Shown here: in pieces, positions 23,481 to 33,066 of the stretch
Position numbering within the stretch: the stretch's first letter is position 1
Layout: each line of letters begins with the position of its first letter
NCBI GenBank assembly: GCA_965220205.1
Contig: OZ244812.1
Location: 1,364,001-1,428,000, forward strand
DNA: 64,000 nt
From: G965220205 sp965220205
GTDB lineage: Bacteria; Chloroflexota; Dehalococcoidia; Lucifugimonadales; Australimonadaceae
Reading direction: 5' to 3'
The notes under the pieces: generated by a model
Told to the model about the DNA's origin: nothing
Database searches by the model: none
The model's input: only the letters and a program-made list of their open reading frames with translations
Program-made: the position numbers and the translations under genes

Positions 23481-24284
23481 ATGAACAATTGGACAGAGAT
23501 TCGAAATGACTGTGTGGTGTGGGAGGACCGAGCGGCCTTGGTGCTCAACAAGCCCGCAGGGATCACCCTAGTGGGCGAGTCGCATGGCACGGACCTCGTG
23601 GCGCTGGTGCAAAGAGCTGGTGAACACTTAACGCCCGTTCACCGCATCGATAAGGTGACCTCCGGCGCCATTCTCCTGGCTAAGGAGCCGCGGTTTCACG
23701 CCACCCTAACCCGCCAGTTCAATCGGCGCTCTGTAGACAAGGCGTATCTTGCCGTCACACGCTCTCGCGGTCTTCCCGATAGGGGCACGATAGACCTACC
23801 CTTTTGCGCAGGACGGAAGGGGCGAATCCGCGTAGCTGCGCAGCGGGCGAACATCGCGTTCGACGAAGCGATGAGTTATTGGTCGATTCCACCTTCAAAG
23901 GTGTTCACCCACACGAGAACATATCCGTCGATCACTACATTCGCAAAGGTGTGGGAGGATGAGGAATTCACGCTCCTTGCCATTCGGCCCGTCACGGGAC
24001 GCCGACACCAGATACGAGTGCACCTCGCATGGATAGGCCATCCGATCAATGGCGATCCGTTGTTTGAAAAGGAGAGCGCCTGGCGCTCAGAGCGTACGTT
24101 CCTTCACTCGTGGCGGCTTGCCTTCGACGCAGAATGGGATGGGGGGAAGCGTGTGGACGTGGAGGCGGAACCGCCAGGCGACTTCTGGGCGCCTTTGCGT
24201 GAGCGCCTGCCCGGCGGCAGTCCTCTTGCGGTTGTACAAAGGGCTCGCGACGCAATAGAGGAGCCCATACACTCCGCAAGATAG
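23481..24284 (+). CDS. RluA-family pseudouridine synthase
   Basis: A 267-residue RluA-type pseudouridine synthase, which isomerises specific uridines in rRNA or tRNA. The catalytic Asp is in TPVHRIDKVTSGAILLAKEP (HRxDxxTSG), followed by the substrate-binding blocks SVDKAYLAVTRSR and FTLLAIRPVTGRRHQIRVHL (GRxHQIRxH) and HPINGDPLF. There is no S4 domain. ATG 23481 is taken as start; TTG 23469 is possible. Base composition is slightly lower in GC than the core genes. Transposase remnants in the same orientation lie on both sides, so it may have entered between two insertion elements (inference). Confidence 0.85.
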   Translation: MNNWTEIRNDCVVWEDRAALVLNKPAGITLVGESHGTDLVALVQRAGEHLTPVHRIDKVTSGAILLAKEPRFHATLTRQFNRRSVDKAYLAVTRSRGLPDRGTIDLPFCAGRKGRIRVAAQRANIAFDEAMSYWSIPPSKVFTHTRTYPSITTFAKVWEDEEFTLLAIRPVTGRRHQIRVHLAWIGHPINGDPLFEKESAWRSERTFLHSWRLAFDAEWDGGKRVDVEAEPPGDFWAPLRERLPGGSPLAVVQRARDAIEEPIHSAR

Positions 24285-24351
24285 GAGTGACTGCCTCGAA
24301 CCCGAGGGTTGGTCAATGGGGAGTGGAAGTTGGAGGATTCCACCCTTGGGT

Positions 24352-24530
24352 CCCGTGCGGTCCAGGCCTCGGCAGCGCGTTCTCCGGCCCCCCCACCGTC
24401 TTCACCCAGCCGAATATCTCCTCGAGCCGCTTCCTCAGCCGCTGATTGAGCGCATAGCCGCTTGCCGGGGCGCGCGTCCGTCGATGGCGCTGGAGCGCTC
24501 ACTCGTGTCTTGCGCTACGTGCGGGGCGTC
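24352..24530 (-). pseudogene. IS5-like transposase C-terminal remnant, downstream copy
   Basis: This repeats 23136-23325 in the same orientation with scattered changes (shared runs include CCAGGCCTCGGCAGCGCGTT and CGTCCGTCGATGGCGCTGGA). The minus strand encodes HVAQDTSERSSAIDGRA, RKRLEEIFGWVKTVGG and ENALPRPGP across frames. The aldolase frame can be extended into it, but that region belongs to the transposon. Confidence 0.7.
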
Positions 24531-24572
24531 GCGCCTAGCATCTCGCGACGCGGGCTTGCTATCCTCGACTCC

Positions 24573-25280
24573 GTGACCACGACCGACGACAGCCTGGCGC
24601 CGCTCGGCGCCGACAGCAACTGGACGGAGCAACGGAGAGCGGTGCTCGAAAGCGCGCGGGCGATGCACCGCTTGGGGCTTGTGTCCGCGACGAGCGGCAA
24701 CGTGAGCGCTCGCTGCCGCGCACCTGACGGCGGAGACGCGCTGACGATCACCGCGACCGGCTGCGACTACGGCTCGATGGGGCTGGACGACGTGGTGGTC
24801 GTCGACTTCGACGGCGAGCCGCTGGCGGGGGAGGCGGTCCCCTCGACGGAAACGCTCATGCACGCGGCCGTCTACCGGGCCCGGCCGGACGTCGGCGCGG
24901 TGATGCACACGCATTCCGTCCACGCGACGGCCCTGGCGGTCGCCGGCACGCCTTTGCCGCCGATCGCCGACGAGATGGTCATCTTTCTCGGCCCGAGCGT
25001 CGAAGTGACAGAGTACCGGTACTCCGGCACTGAAGAGCTCGGCGAGGCGGTCGTGGAGGCGCTCGGCGAACGCAACGCCGCGCTGGTCCGCAACCACGGC
25101 CTCGTGGGCGTTGGACGCACCCCCGATGACGCGCTCCGCGCGTGCGTCCTAGCCGAGCGGTTGGCGCAGGTTTACATCCTGGCCCGCGGTCTGGGCGGCG
25201 TCAGTCAGCTGTCTCAGGAGGCAGTCGACACGGAGCTCGCGTTGTTCCGAATGCGCCGCGACGCGGCGGGGCCGGCATGA
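24573..25280 (+). CDS. Class II aldolase/adducin family protein
   Basis: A 235-residue zinc aldolase of the fuculose-1-phosphate aldolase/ribulose-5-phosphate 4-epimerase fold. SATSGNVSAR binds phosphate, STETLMHAAVYRARPDVGAV has the catalytic Glu, and Zn ligands lie in MHTHSVHATALAV and in RNHGLVGVG. It cleaves a ketose phosphate or related acid. GTG 24573 (MTTTDDSLAPLGADSNWTEQ) is chosen because the longer frame from 24462 translates transposase debris. Its TGA overlaps the ATG of the next gene by 4 bp, so it is the first gene of a three-gene set with the small protein and the epimerase. Confidence 0.85.
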   Translation: MTTTDDSLAPLGADSNWTEQRRAVLESARAMHRLGLVSATSGNVSARCRAPDGGDALTITATGCDYGSMGLDDVVVVDFDGEPLAGEAVPSTETLMHAAVYRARPDVGAVMHTHSVHATALAVAGTPLPPIADEMVIFLGPSVEVTEYRYSGTEELGEAVVEALGERNAALVRNHGLVGVGRTPDDALRACVLAERLAQVYILARGLGGVSQLSQEAVDTELALFRMRRDAAGPA

Positions 25281-25648
25281 AGGTGCCCCCGTTTCTCCTG
25301 CGGCGCCTCTACGTCAAGGGGAGCCTGCGTGCAACCGGCGACGGTTTCGAGTTCCAGCTTCGCAACAGGCTTGGCTCGGGGTACGCCCGCAAGCTGCCGC
25401 CCCTGACGCTCGACGGCGATGAGCTCGACCAAACGGCGACGACGTTCGAGGTGGACGGCAGGCGCTTCACGTTCGACGCGGTATCGCCGGAGGTCCCCTT
25501 CACGCTCAGCATGAACAAGACGACGACCATCGCGTTCACGGGCGGGGCGCTGTCGCCGGGACAGCATCGCGTCGGCATGCGATTCGAGGTCGCGGGACTC
25601 GGCGAACTGGGTTTCGATTTCACCGACGTCGCGGCGGACGCCGGCTAG
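25277..25648 (+). CDS. Conserved-looking small protein, unknown function
   Basis: This 123-residue protein (MKVPPFLLRRLYVKGSLRAT) is beta-rich and has no catalytic motif that I recognise. Blocks such as DGFEFQLRNRLGSGYARKLP and FDAVSPEVPFTLSMNKTTTI suggest a single compact domain. ATG overlaps the aldolase stop (ATGA), and 11 bp separate it from the epimerase, so it is co-translated and likely functionally tied to them. It lacks membrane segments or a signal peptide. Confidence 0.65.
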   Translation: MKVPPFLLRRLYVKGSLRATGDGFEFQLRNRLGSGYARKLPPLTLDGDELDQTATTFEVDGRRFTFDAVSPEVPFTLSMNKTTTIAFTGGALSPGQHRVGMRFEVAGLGELGFDFTDVAADAG

Positions 25649-25659
25649 CGGGGCCTGCC

Positions 25660-26634
25660 GTGACGGGACCGCCAGCCGACGCGGCGCCGCGGGTGGTCGC
25701 GGTGACCGGGGCCTCCGGGTACATCGGCGGACGGCTCGTGGAACGGCTCCTCGCCCAGGCCGAAGTCGCGCGCGTCCTCGCCATTGATGTCCGGCCATTG
25801 GCCCTCGAGCACGACAAGCTCACGTTCGTCCGACACGACGTTGCGGAACCTCTCGACGGGCTGTTCGCGGAGCAGCGGGTCGAGGCCGTCGCGCACCTGG
25901 CGTTCGTGCTCCGGCAGCTCCGGGACCGCGCCGAGGGCCGGCGGACCAACGTTGCCGGTTCGTCCAACGTGCTAACGGCGTGCGAGGCCGCGGGAGTCCG
26001 CCGCATCGTGCTCATGTCCAGCGCCACGGTCTACGGAGGACATCCGGACAACGATGAGGAGCTCGGCGAGGAAAGTCCGGTGCGTCCTCCGCCGGGATTC
26101 GGTTACGCCGAGGACAAGGCCGATTGCGAGCAGCTCTTTCACGACTACGCCGGCCGGCACGAGGAGTCGGTCGTCTCGGTCCTCCGCGCCTGCGTCGTCA
26201 TGGGGCCGAGCGCCCGCAATTTCATCACCGAGGCGCTGGAGAAACCCCTCCTGATCGGCGTGGACAGAGCTGACCCGCCCATGCAGTTCGTGCATGAAGA
26301 CGACATGGCGAACGTCCTCGCGCGCTTCGTCCTCGAACGGCGCCCAGGCGTGTACAACGTCGCTGGTCCCGGCTCTGTGCCGTGGTCCAGCGTCGTGAAG
26401 ATGAGCGGGAAGAGGCTGCTCCGGCTCCCCGCGCCGCTGGCCTACGGCCTGACCGGCCTCGCGTGGCGGCTCCGACTCCAAAGCGACGCGCCGGCGGCCG
26501 GCCTCGACTTCGTGCGCTGGCCCTGGACTGTCAGCACGCGCAAGCTGCAACGGGAGCTCGGCTTCGAGTTCGCCCACACCTCGCGCCAGACCCTGGCGTC
26601 GTACTTCGCGAGGGGGGCGTCCTCTCGTGATTGA
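25660..26634 (+). CDS. NAD-dependent epimerase/dehydratase (extended SDR)
   Basis: A 324-residue extended short-chain dehydrogenase. VVAVTGASGYIGGRLVERLL carries GxxGxxG for NAD; AHLAFV and MSSATVYGG precede the catalytic Tyr/Lys in GFGYAEDKADCE (YxxxK); RACVVMGPSA and MQFVHEDDMANVLARFVLER complete the family pattern. It probably oxidises/epimerises a nucleotide sugar or a related hydroxy compound. GTG start. Its TGA (26632-26634) lies inside the -35 box of the following suf promoter. Confidence 0.85.
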   Translation: MTGPPADAAPRVVAVTGASGYIGGRLVERLLAQAEVARVLAIDVRPLALEHDKLTFVRHDVAEPLDGLFAEQRVEAVAHLAFVLRQLRDRAEGRRTNVAGSSNVLTACEAAGVRRIVLMSSATVYGGHPDNDEELGEESPVRPPPGFGYAEDKADCEQLFHDYAGRHEESVVSVLRACVVMGPSARNFITEALEKPLLIGVDRADPPMQFVHEDDMANVLARFVLERRPGVYNVAGPGSVPWSSVVKMSGKRLLRLPAPLAYGLTGLAWRLRLQSDAPAAGLDFVRWPWTVSTRKLQRELGFEFAHTSRQTLASYFARGASSRD

Positions 26635-26660
26635 CACCCCTGACGACAGCGGGCTAGACT
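26631..26660 (+). promoter_or_regulatory. Promoter of the sufBCDSU operon
   Basis: A perfect TTGACA (26631-26636) and TAGACT (26655-26660, four of six to TATAAT) are 18 bp apart. It is the only strong candidate in the 180 bp before sufB. Predicted transcription start is about 26667. Confidence 0.6.
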
Positions 26661-26686
26661 ATTGTCGATGCCAAAGGTCGACAATA
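26660..26686. promoter_or_regulatory. Candidate operator: 9-bp-arm inverted repeat at the suf promoter
   Basis: TATTGTCGA (26660-26668) and TCGACAATA (26678-26686) are perfect inverted copies with a 9-nt spacer, beginning at the last base of the -10 box and covering the predicted start site. A dimeric repressor here would block suf transcription; the identity of such a regulator (Rrf2/SufR-type or a metal regulator) is unknown and none is encoded nearby. Confidence 0.55.
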
Positions 26687-26775
26687 TGTTTACCCGCCCG
26701 TTATGGCAGCGCAGACCATCTCCCAGTAGAGCAGCGCCCCGCAGCCCGCTCTCAACAGGCCCTGAGTCGGCCTAG
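26668..26775 (+). CDS. Possible 35-residue leader ORF before sufB
   Basis: ATG 26668 opens MPKVDNMFTRPLWQRRPSPS and ends at TAG 26773-26775. The ATG falls within a base or two of the predicted transcription start, so it could be translated as a leaderless message. It has no ribosome binding site and may be coincidental. Confidence 0.2.
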   Translation: MPKVDNMFTRPLWQRRPSPSRAAPRSPLSTGPESA

Positions 26776-26814
26776 GGTGTTCGTCGCGCCGGATTCCGTA
26801 AGCGCCGTGGAGTC

Positions 26815-28271
<1,457 letters not shown>

Positions 28272-28272
<1 letters not shown>

Positions 28273-29024
28273 TGCTCGACATTCGAGACCTGCGCGCCGA
28301 GGTAGGCGGCGTCGAGATCCTCACGGGCATCGACCTCCATGTCGCCGTTGGCGAGACGCACGCCATCATGGGCCCCAACGGCTCCGGGAAGAGTACGCTC
28401 GCCCACGTGCTGGCGGGCCATCCCGGCTACGTCGTCACGGCGGGGACGGTCACGTTCGACGGCGAGGACCTGTTGGCCCTCGCCCCGGAGGAGCGGGCCC
28501 GCCGCGGGCTCTTCCTCTCGTTCCAGCACCCCATCGAGATACCCGGCGTTCGCATGGACCACTTCCTCCGCGCCAGCTACAACGCGCTCCGCAAGAGCCG
28601 CGGGGAAGAGGAGATGGACGTCCTGAAGTTCGACCGTCTGCTCCGAAGCAAGGCCCGCTCGGTCGAGATGGACTCCGCGATGGCGAAGCGGTCGGTCAAC
28701 GAGGGCTTCTCCGGCGGCGAGAAGAAGCGCAACGAGTTGCTGCAGATGGCGGTGCTCGAGCCGCGGCTGCGCATCCTCGACGAGATTGACTCGGGCCTCG
28801 ACATCGACGCGCTCCGCAGCATCTCCGACGGTATCTGCGAGCTTCAAACGCCCGACTCCGCGACCATTCTGGTCACGCACTACGAGCGGCTGCTGTCGTA
28901 CATCGTGCCGGACCAAGTCCACGTTCTCATGGGCGGGCGCTTCGTCACCTCGGGAGGGAAAGAGCTCGCCGGCGAGATCGAGTCCAGGGGCTACGACTGG
29001 CTCGCGAACGCCGCGAGCGCCTAG
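28272..29024 (+). CDS. sufC: Fe-S assembly ATPase SufC
   Basis: A 250-residue ABC-type ATPase. Walker A is IMGPNGSGKSTLAHVLAGHP, the Q-loop region FLSFQHPIEIPGV, the signature FSGGEKKRNELLQM, Walker B LRILDEIDSGLDIDAL and the switch His in ILVTHYERLL. It powers conformational change of SufBD rather than membrane transport. Its ATG overlaps the sufB stop. Eleven bases separate it from sufD. Confidence 0.97.
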
Positions 29025-29035
29025 GGCCTGGCGCC

Positions 29036-30439
29036 ATGGCACGCCAGCCCGCGCCAGAAGCGCACTACGTCTCGCAGTTCGAGCGGACCGAGCAGAACGG
29101 CGCCGCCAGTAGCCCCGCATGGCTCAGGGGACTGCGCCAAGAGGCGATAGCCGATTTCGCTCGACTCGGATTCCCGGTTGCCCGCCGCGGCAACGAGCTG
29201 TGGAAGTACACCGACATCCGGCCGATCGCAGAGGCCCAGTTCCCGATGGCCGCCGACCGCCTGGACCCCGGCTCCCTCGACGTCGTGGGCGCGCGATTCC
29301 ATGACTTCGACCTCCCCTGCCCGCGCGTGCACCAACTCGTATTCATCGACGGCCACTACGCTCCGGGCCTGTCGACCGAGCCGCCCAGCGAAGCCGGCAT
29401 GGCAGCTGAGACAATCGGTCACTACGGCAAGGGGCTCGAGGTTCGGAGGCTTGCCGACGGCATCGACCGTGGGCTCGGCCCACTGCGGGAGCACCTGGGC
29501 CGCCACGCGGAATACGGCGCGAATGCATTCGCCGCGCTGAACACCGCGTTCATCGACGACGGCGCTTTCGTGTACATCCCGGAGGGGGCGTTTGTTCCCG
29601 AACCGATCTACCTGCTGTTCATCTCGACCGCCGACGGCGCACGGCGAGTCACCCACCCGCGCGTGCTCATCGTGGCGGGCCCCGGCAGCCGCGCCACGGT
29701 CCTCGAGAGCTTCGAGTCGTTGCACGGCGGCGCGGACGAGCCCGATCAGCCCGCCCCTGGGCCCTACTTCACCAACGCTGTCACGGAGGTCGTGACGCTG
29801 GAAGACGCCGACCTGCGTCTCTGCCGCATCCAGCGCGAAGCGGAGTACGGGTTTCACGTGGCGACGACCCAGATGTCGCTGGGCCGCAACAGCCGGGTGT
29901 CGGCTACGACCCTGGACGCAGGCAGCGCCATCGGCCGCCACGACCAGCGGGTGCTCTTGGCGGAGGGAGGGGCGAGGATCGAGCTCAACGGGCTCTACGT
30001 CGGCCGTGGCAAACGGCATATCGACAACCACACCTACATCGACCACGCCGTTCCCGACACCTCTAGCCGCGAGGTGTTCAAGGGCATCCTCGACGGCGAG
30101 TCCCACGGCGTCTTCGTCGGTCACGTCCTCGTGCGGCCGGACGCGCAGCGTTCGGACGCCCAGCAGGTCAACAAGAACCTGCTGCTCTCCGGCGCGGCCG
30201 AGATCGACACGCAACCGAAGCTCGAGATCTTCGCCGACGACGTGAAGTGCACCCATGGGGCCGCGGTGGGCAGGCTCGACCCCCAATCGCTCTACTACGT
30301 CAAGAGCCGGGGGCTCGGCGAGCGCGAGGCGCGGCAGCTCCTCGTCCACGGATTCATCAACGAGGTCGTGGGAGCCATCGCCGACGACGCGGTGCGCCAG
30401 TTCGCCGACGGCGTGATCGCCGGCCAGATCGACGACTAG
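29036..30439 (+). CDS. sufD: Fe-S assembly protein SufD
   Basis: A 467-residue SufD, paralogous to SufB. Family blocks are FPVARRGNELWKYTDIRPIA near the start, FAALNTAFIDDGAFVYIPEG, SGAAEIDTQPKLEIFADDVK and CTHGAAVGRLDPQSLYYVKS with the conserved His, and RGLGEREARQLLVHGFINEV at the C-terminus. It completes the SufBCD scaffold. ATG 29036 with a short 11-bp gap from sufC fits translational linkage. Confidence 0.96.
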   Translation: MARQPAPEAHYVSQFERTEQNGAASSPAWLRGLRQEAIADFARLGFPVARRGNELWKYTDIRPIAEAQFPMAADRLDPGSLDVVGARFHDFDLPCPRVHQLVFIDGHYAPGLSTEPPSEAGMAAETIGHYGKGLEVRRLADGIDRGLGPLREHLGRHAEYGANAFAALNTAFIDDGAFVYIPEGAFVPEPIYLLFISTADGARRVTHPRVLIVAGPGSRATVLESFESLHGGADEPDQPAPGPYFTNAVTEVVTLEDADLRLCRIQREAEYGFHVATTQMSLGRNSRVSATTLDAGSAIGRHDQRVLLAEGGARIELNGLYVGRGKRHIDNHTYIDHAVPDTSSREVFKGILDGESHGVFVGHVLVRPDAQRSDAQQVNKNLLLSGAAEIDTQPKLEIFADDVKCTHGAAVGRLDPQSLYYVKSRGLGEREARQLLVHGFINEVVGAIADDAVRQFADGVIAGQIDD

Positions 30440-30459
30440 TCAGGAGCGAACGAGCCGAC

Positions 30460-31707
30460 ATGTACGATCTTGCGAGCGTCCGCGACGATTTCCCCATCCT
30501 GCAGCGACAGGTGCACGGCAAGCCGCTGGTCTACCTCGACAACGCCGCCACCTCGCAGAAGCCGCGCGCGGTGATTCAGGCGCTCGTGGACTACTACGAG
30601 CGCTACAACTCGAACGTCCACCGGGGAGTCCACACCCTCAGTGTGGAAGCGACCGAGGCCTATGAGGAGGCGCGCCGCAAGGTGGCGTCGTTCATCAACG
30701 CGCCGGCCATCGAGGACCTCATCTTCGTCCGCAACACGACCGAGGCCATCAACCTCGTGGCGCTCACGTGGGCGATGGCCAACGTTAACCCGGGCGACCG
30801 CATCGTCGCCACCGAGATGGAGCACCATAGCAACCTCGTCCCGTGGCAGCACGTGGCCGAGGTCAGGGGCGCAGAGCTCAAGCTGATGGGGCTGGACGAC
30901 GACTACCGTCTCGACCTCTCCGACCTCGATGAGCTCATCACGCCGCGGACGCGTCTCGTGGCGCTGACGCACATGTCGAACGTGCTCGGGACCATCACGC
31001 AGGTCGAGCGCGTCGTCGAGGCGGCGCATCGCGCCGGGGCGCTGGTGCTGATAGACGCAGCGCAGAGCGTGCCGCACATGCCGGTCGACGTGCAGGCCAT
31101 CGGTTGCGATTTCCTGGCGTTCTCAGGACACAAGATGGCGGGACCCACGGGCATCGGCGTGCTCTACGCGCGAGGCGAGGTCCTCGAGCAGATGGGACCG
31201 TTCCTGCGCGGCGGCGAGATGGTGCTCGAGGTCACCTATGAGACTGCAACCTGGAACTACCTGCCCATGAAGTTCGAGGCGGGCACGCCGAACATCGCCG
31301 ACGCGATAGCGCTCGGCGCCGCCGCCGACTATCTCGCCGCCCTCGGCATGGACGCCGTACGCCAGCATGAGATCGACCTGACGCGCTACGCCCTGGGACG
31401 CTTCCGGGAGATCGAGGAGGCCGTCCCGTTCGGCCCGTCGGACGTTTCCGAGCGGGGCGGGGTCGTCTCCTTCTCCCTGGGCGACATTCACCCCCACGAC
31501 ATCGGACAGGTGCTCGACCAGGCGGGCGTCGCCATCCGGACGGGCCACCACTGCGCGATGCCCCTCGTGCGCAGCAGGCTGCACGTGCCCGCAACCGCGC
31601 GCGCCAGCTTCTACCTGTACAATACCGAGCAGGAGGTCGACGCGCTGATCGACGGCCTCCAAGAGACGCTGAGGTACTTCGGCAATGCAGCTTCCCGGCG
31701 AGCTTGA
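30460..31707 (+). CDS. sufS: Cysteine desulfurase SufS
   Basis: A 415-residue group II PLP cysteine desulfurase. YLDNAATSQKPRAVI, NVHRGVHTLS, the cofactor His in ATEMEHHSNLVPWQ, the PLP lysine in FLAFSGHKMAGPTGIGVLYA and the persulfide Cys in AIRTGHHCAMPLV are all present. It mobilises sulfur from cysteine for SufBCD through SufU. A GTG-rich stretch precedes, and ATG 30460 is 20 bp after sufD. Its end overlaps sufU by 23 bp. Confidence 0.96.
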   Translation: MYDLASVRDDFPILQRQVHGKPLVYLDNAATSQKPRAVIQALVDYYERYNSNVHRGVHTLSVEATEAYEEARRKVASFINAPAIEDLIFVRNTTEAINLVALTWAMANVNPGDRIVATEMEHHSNLVPWQHVAEVRGAELKLMGLDDDYRLDLSDLDELITPRTRLVALTHMSNVLGTITQVERVVEAAHRAGALVLIDAAQSVPHMPVDVQAIGCDFLAFSGHKMAGPTGIGVLYARGEVLEQMGPFLRGGEMVLEVTYETATWNYLPMKFEAGTPNIADAIALGAAADYLAALGMDAVRQHEIDLTRYALGRFREIEEAVPFGPSDVSERGGVVSFSLGDIHPHDIGQVLDQAGVAIRTGHHCAMPLVRSRLHVPATARASFYLYNTEQEVDALIDGLQETLRYFGNAASRRA

Positions 31708-32146
31708 CGACCTCTACCAGGAGATTATCCTGGATCACTACAAGAGCCCGCGCAACCGCGGCTCGGTCGACCACGCCGACCTCCACAGCGAGGGCTTCAA
31801 CCCGTTCTGCGGCGACCAGGTCATCCTGACAGCAGGCCTCGACGACAGCGCGCGCATCGCCCGAGTCGGCTTCGACGGCCAGGGATGCTCCATCAGCCAG
31901 GCGTCGGCGTCGATGCTCACCGATCATCTCAGGGGCAAGACGATCGACGAGGCCGAGGAGCTAGTCCGCGCCTTCAAGGGGATCATGCAGGGGGACGAGA
32001 TTCCCGAAGAGCTCGAGGACGAGCTCGGCGACATCGTCGCGCTGCAGGGCGTGCGCCGGTTTCCTATCCGCATCAAGTGCGCGCTACTGGGCTGGACCAC
32101 GCTCCAGGACGCGATCGCGGAGTACCGCAGCTCGCACGCGAGCTAA
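31685..32146 (+). CDS. sufU: Zinc-dependent sulfurtransferase SufU
   Basis: A 153-residue SufU. It opens LDDLYQEIILDHYKSPRNRG and carries the three cysteines of the SufU/IscU zinc site in FNPFCGDQ, GQGCSISQASASML and RIKCALLGW, plus the SufU-specific insertion with GIMQGDEIPEELEDELGDIV. It accepts persulfide sulfur from SufS and passes it to SufBCD. It ends the suf operon; the next genes are on the other strand. Confidence 0.95.
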   Translation: MQLPGELDDLYQEIILDHYKSPRNRGSVDHADLHSEGFNPFCGDQVILTAGLDDSARIARVGFDGQGCSISQASASMLTDHLRGKTIDEAEELVRAFKGIMQGDEIPEELEDELGDIVALQGVRRFPIRIKCALLGWTTLQDAIAEYRSSHAS

Positions 32147-32200
32147 CCCGGCGGGCCGGACCCGCTTGGCGACTGCCTTCGTCCTGGGCCGCCGTCTCGT

Positions 32201-32839
32201 TTACGCCTGCGTCAACTTCTCAAGTATCCCTCGTATAGTGGACGGCAGCTCGTCCAACACGATTTCGCCGTTCTCGTACTTCCGCAAGAAGCTGTGGAAC
32301 TTCGCATCGTCCCCTCGCGCGAACATGCTCTTTGTGGGGCGGCCGCACCCGCACCAGCAGACGCCGGTGGGCTCCATGAGGCCTAGAGCCACGAAACGCG
32401 CCGTGGGGAGCGACGACAGGCGCGCGACGGCGAGGGAGCGCGACTCGTCAATCCTGCCCTCGTCTTGATCCGACACGCTAGGCTCCTCGCCTGGCGCCTC
32501 GTCGGAGGCTTGCTCCTGGGGTTCGTCCTCGACGACGACTGCCGTGCCGTACGCCAGCAGCTCCGACGCGCCCGACATCACCATCGACGTCACGAACCTG
32601 ACGCCGATCACGGCGTTGGCGCCGAGCGCCTCCGCCTGTTCGATCATCCGTTGGGTCGACTGCATCCGGGACTCCGTCATCAGCCGCGTGTACTCGGATA
32701 TCTCGCCGCCCACGATGTTGCGAAGGCCGGCCATGATGTCGCGGCCAAGGTGCCGCGCGCGTATCGTATTGCCTTGCACGAGGCCCTTCACCGCAACGAC
32801 GCGCTGGCCCGGCGCCGCCTCCGTCGTCGTGAGGATCAT
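32201..32839 (-). CDS. YbjQ/UPF0145-like protein with C-terminal cysteine domain
   Basis: A 212-residue protein. Residues 1-105 form a YbjQ-type (UPF0145, heavy-metal-binding-like) domain: VKGLVQGNTIRARHLGRDIM, LRNIVGGEISEYTRLMTESR, AIGVRFVTS-type beta strands and LLAYGTAVVV. An acidic linker follows and then a C-terminal region with CWCGCGRPTKSMFARGDDAK and FHSFLRKYENGEIV, resembling a small zinc-like element. Pentameric YbjQ proteins have no firm biochemical role. The ATG overlaps the stop of the upstream small membrane-protein gene by 4 bp, so the two are co-translated. Confidence 0.75.
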   Translation of the reverse strand: MILTTTEAAPGQRVVAVKGLVQGNTIRARHLGRDIMAGLRNIVGGEISEYTRLMTESRMQSTQRMIEQAEALGANAVIGVRFVTSMVMSGASELLAYGTAVVVEDEPQEQASDEAPGEEPSVSDQDEGRIDESRSLAVARLSSLPTARFVALGLMEPTGVCWCGCGRPTKSMFARGDDAKFHSFLRKYENGEIVLDELPSTIRGILEKLTQA

Positions 32840-33054
32840 CGCTTCATTTCCTCGTACCGTTCGTTCTTTCGTTCGTTGAGCCTGTCCCGGACCGTGGACG
32901 CGAACAGGACCACGAGGCCGCCCGCCATCGCGATTATGCCTGCCAGGAGCGGACCGGGCGTGTTCGAGAAGACCGCCTCGAGCACGTAGTAAGCCCAATA
33001 GCCGACCACCACCCCACATCCCACTATCAGCAGCACCCAACCGGCTTTCTGCAT
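32836..33054 (-). CDS. Small two-helix membrane protein
   Basis: A 72-residue protein with two membrane helices (WVLLIVGCGVVVGYWAYYVL and LLAGIIAMAGGLVVLFAS) and a charged C-terminal tail RDRLNERKNERYEEMKR. It overlaps the YbjQ-like gene by 4 bp (ATGA) and follows mutS2 by 12 bp, so all three may be co-transcribed. Function unknown; it may anchor or partner the YbjQ-like protein. Confidence 0.7.
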   Translation of the reverse strand: MQKAGWVLLIVGCGVVVGYWAYYVLEAVFSNTPGPLLAGIIAMAGGLVVLFASTVRDRLNERKNERYEEMKR

Positions 33055-33066
33055 ACCGACCTCCCG

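Noticed and set aside
24462..24572. N-terminal extension of the class II aldolase
   Set aside because: These 37 codons translate the IS5-type transposase remnant in reverse; family homology begins at GTG 24573.
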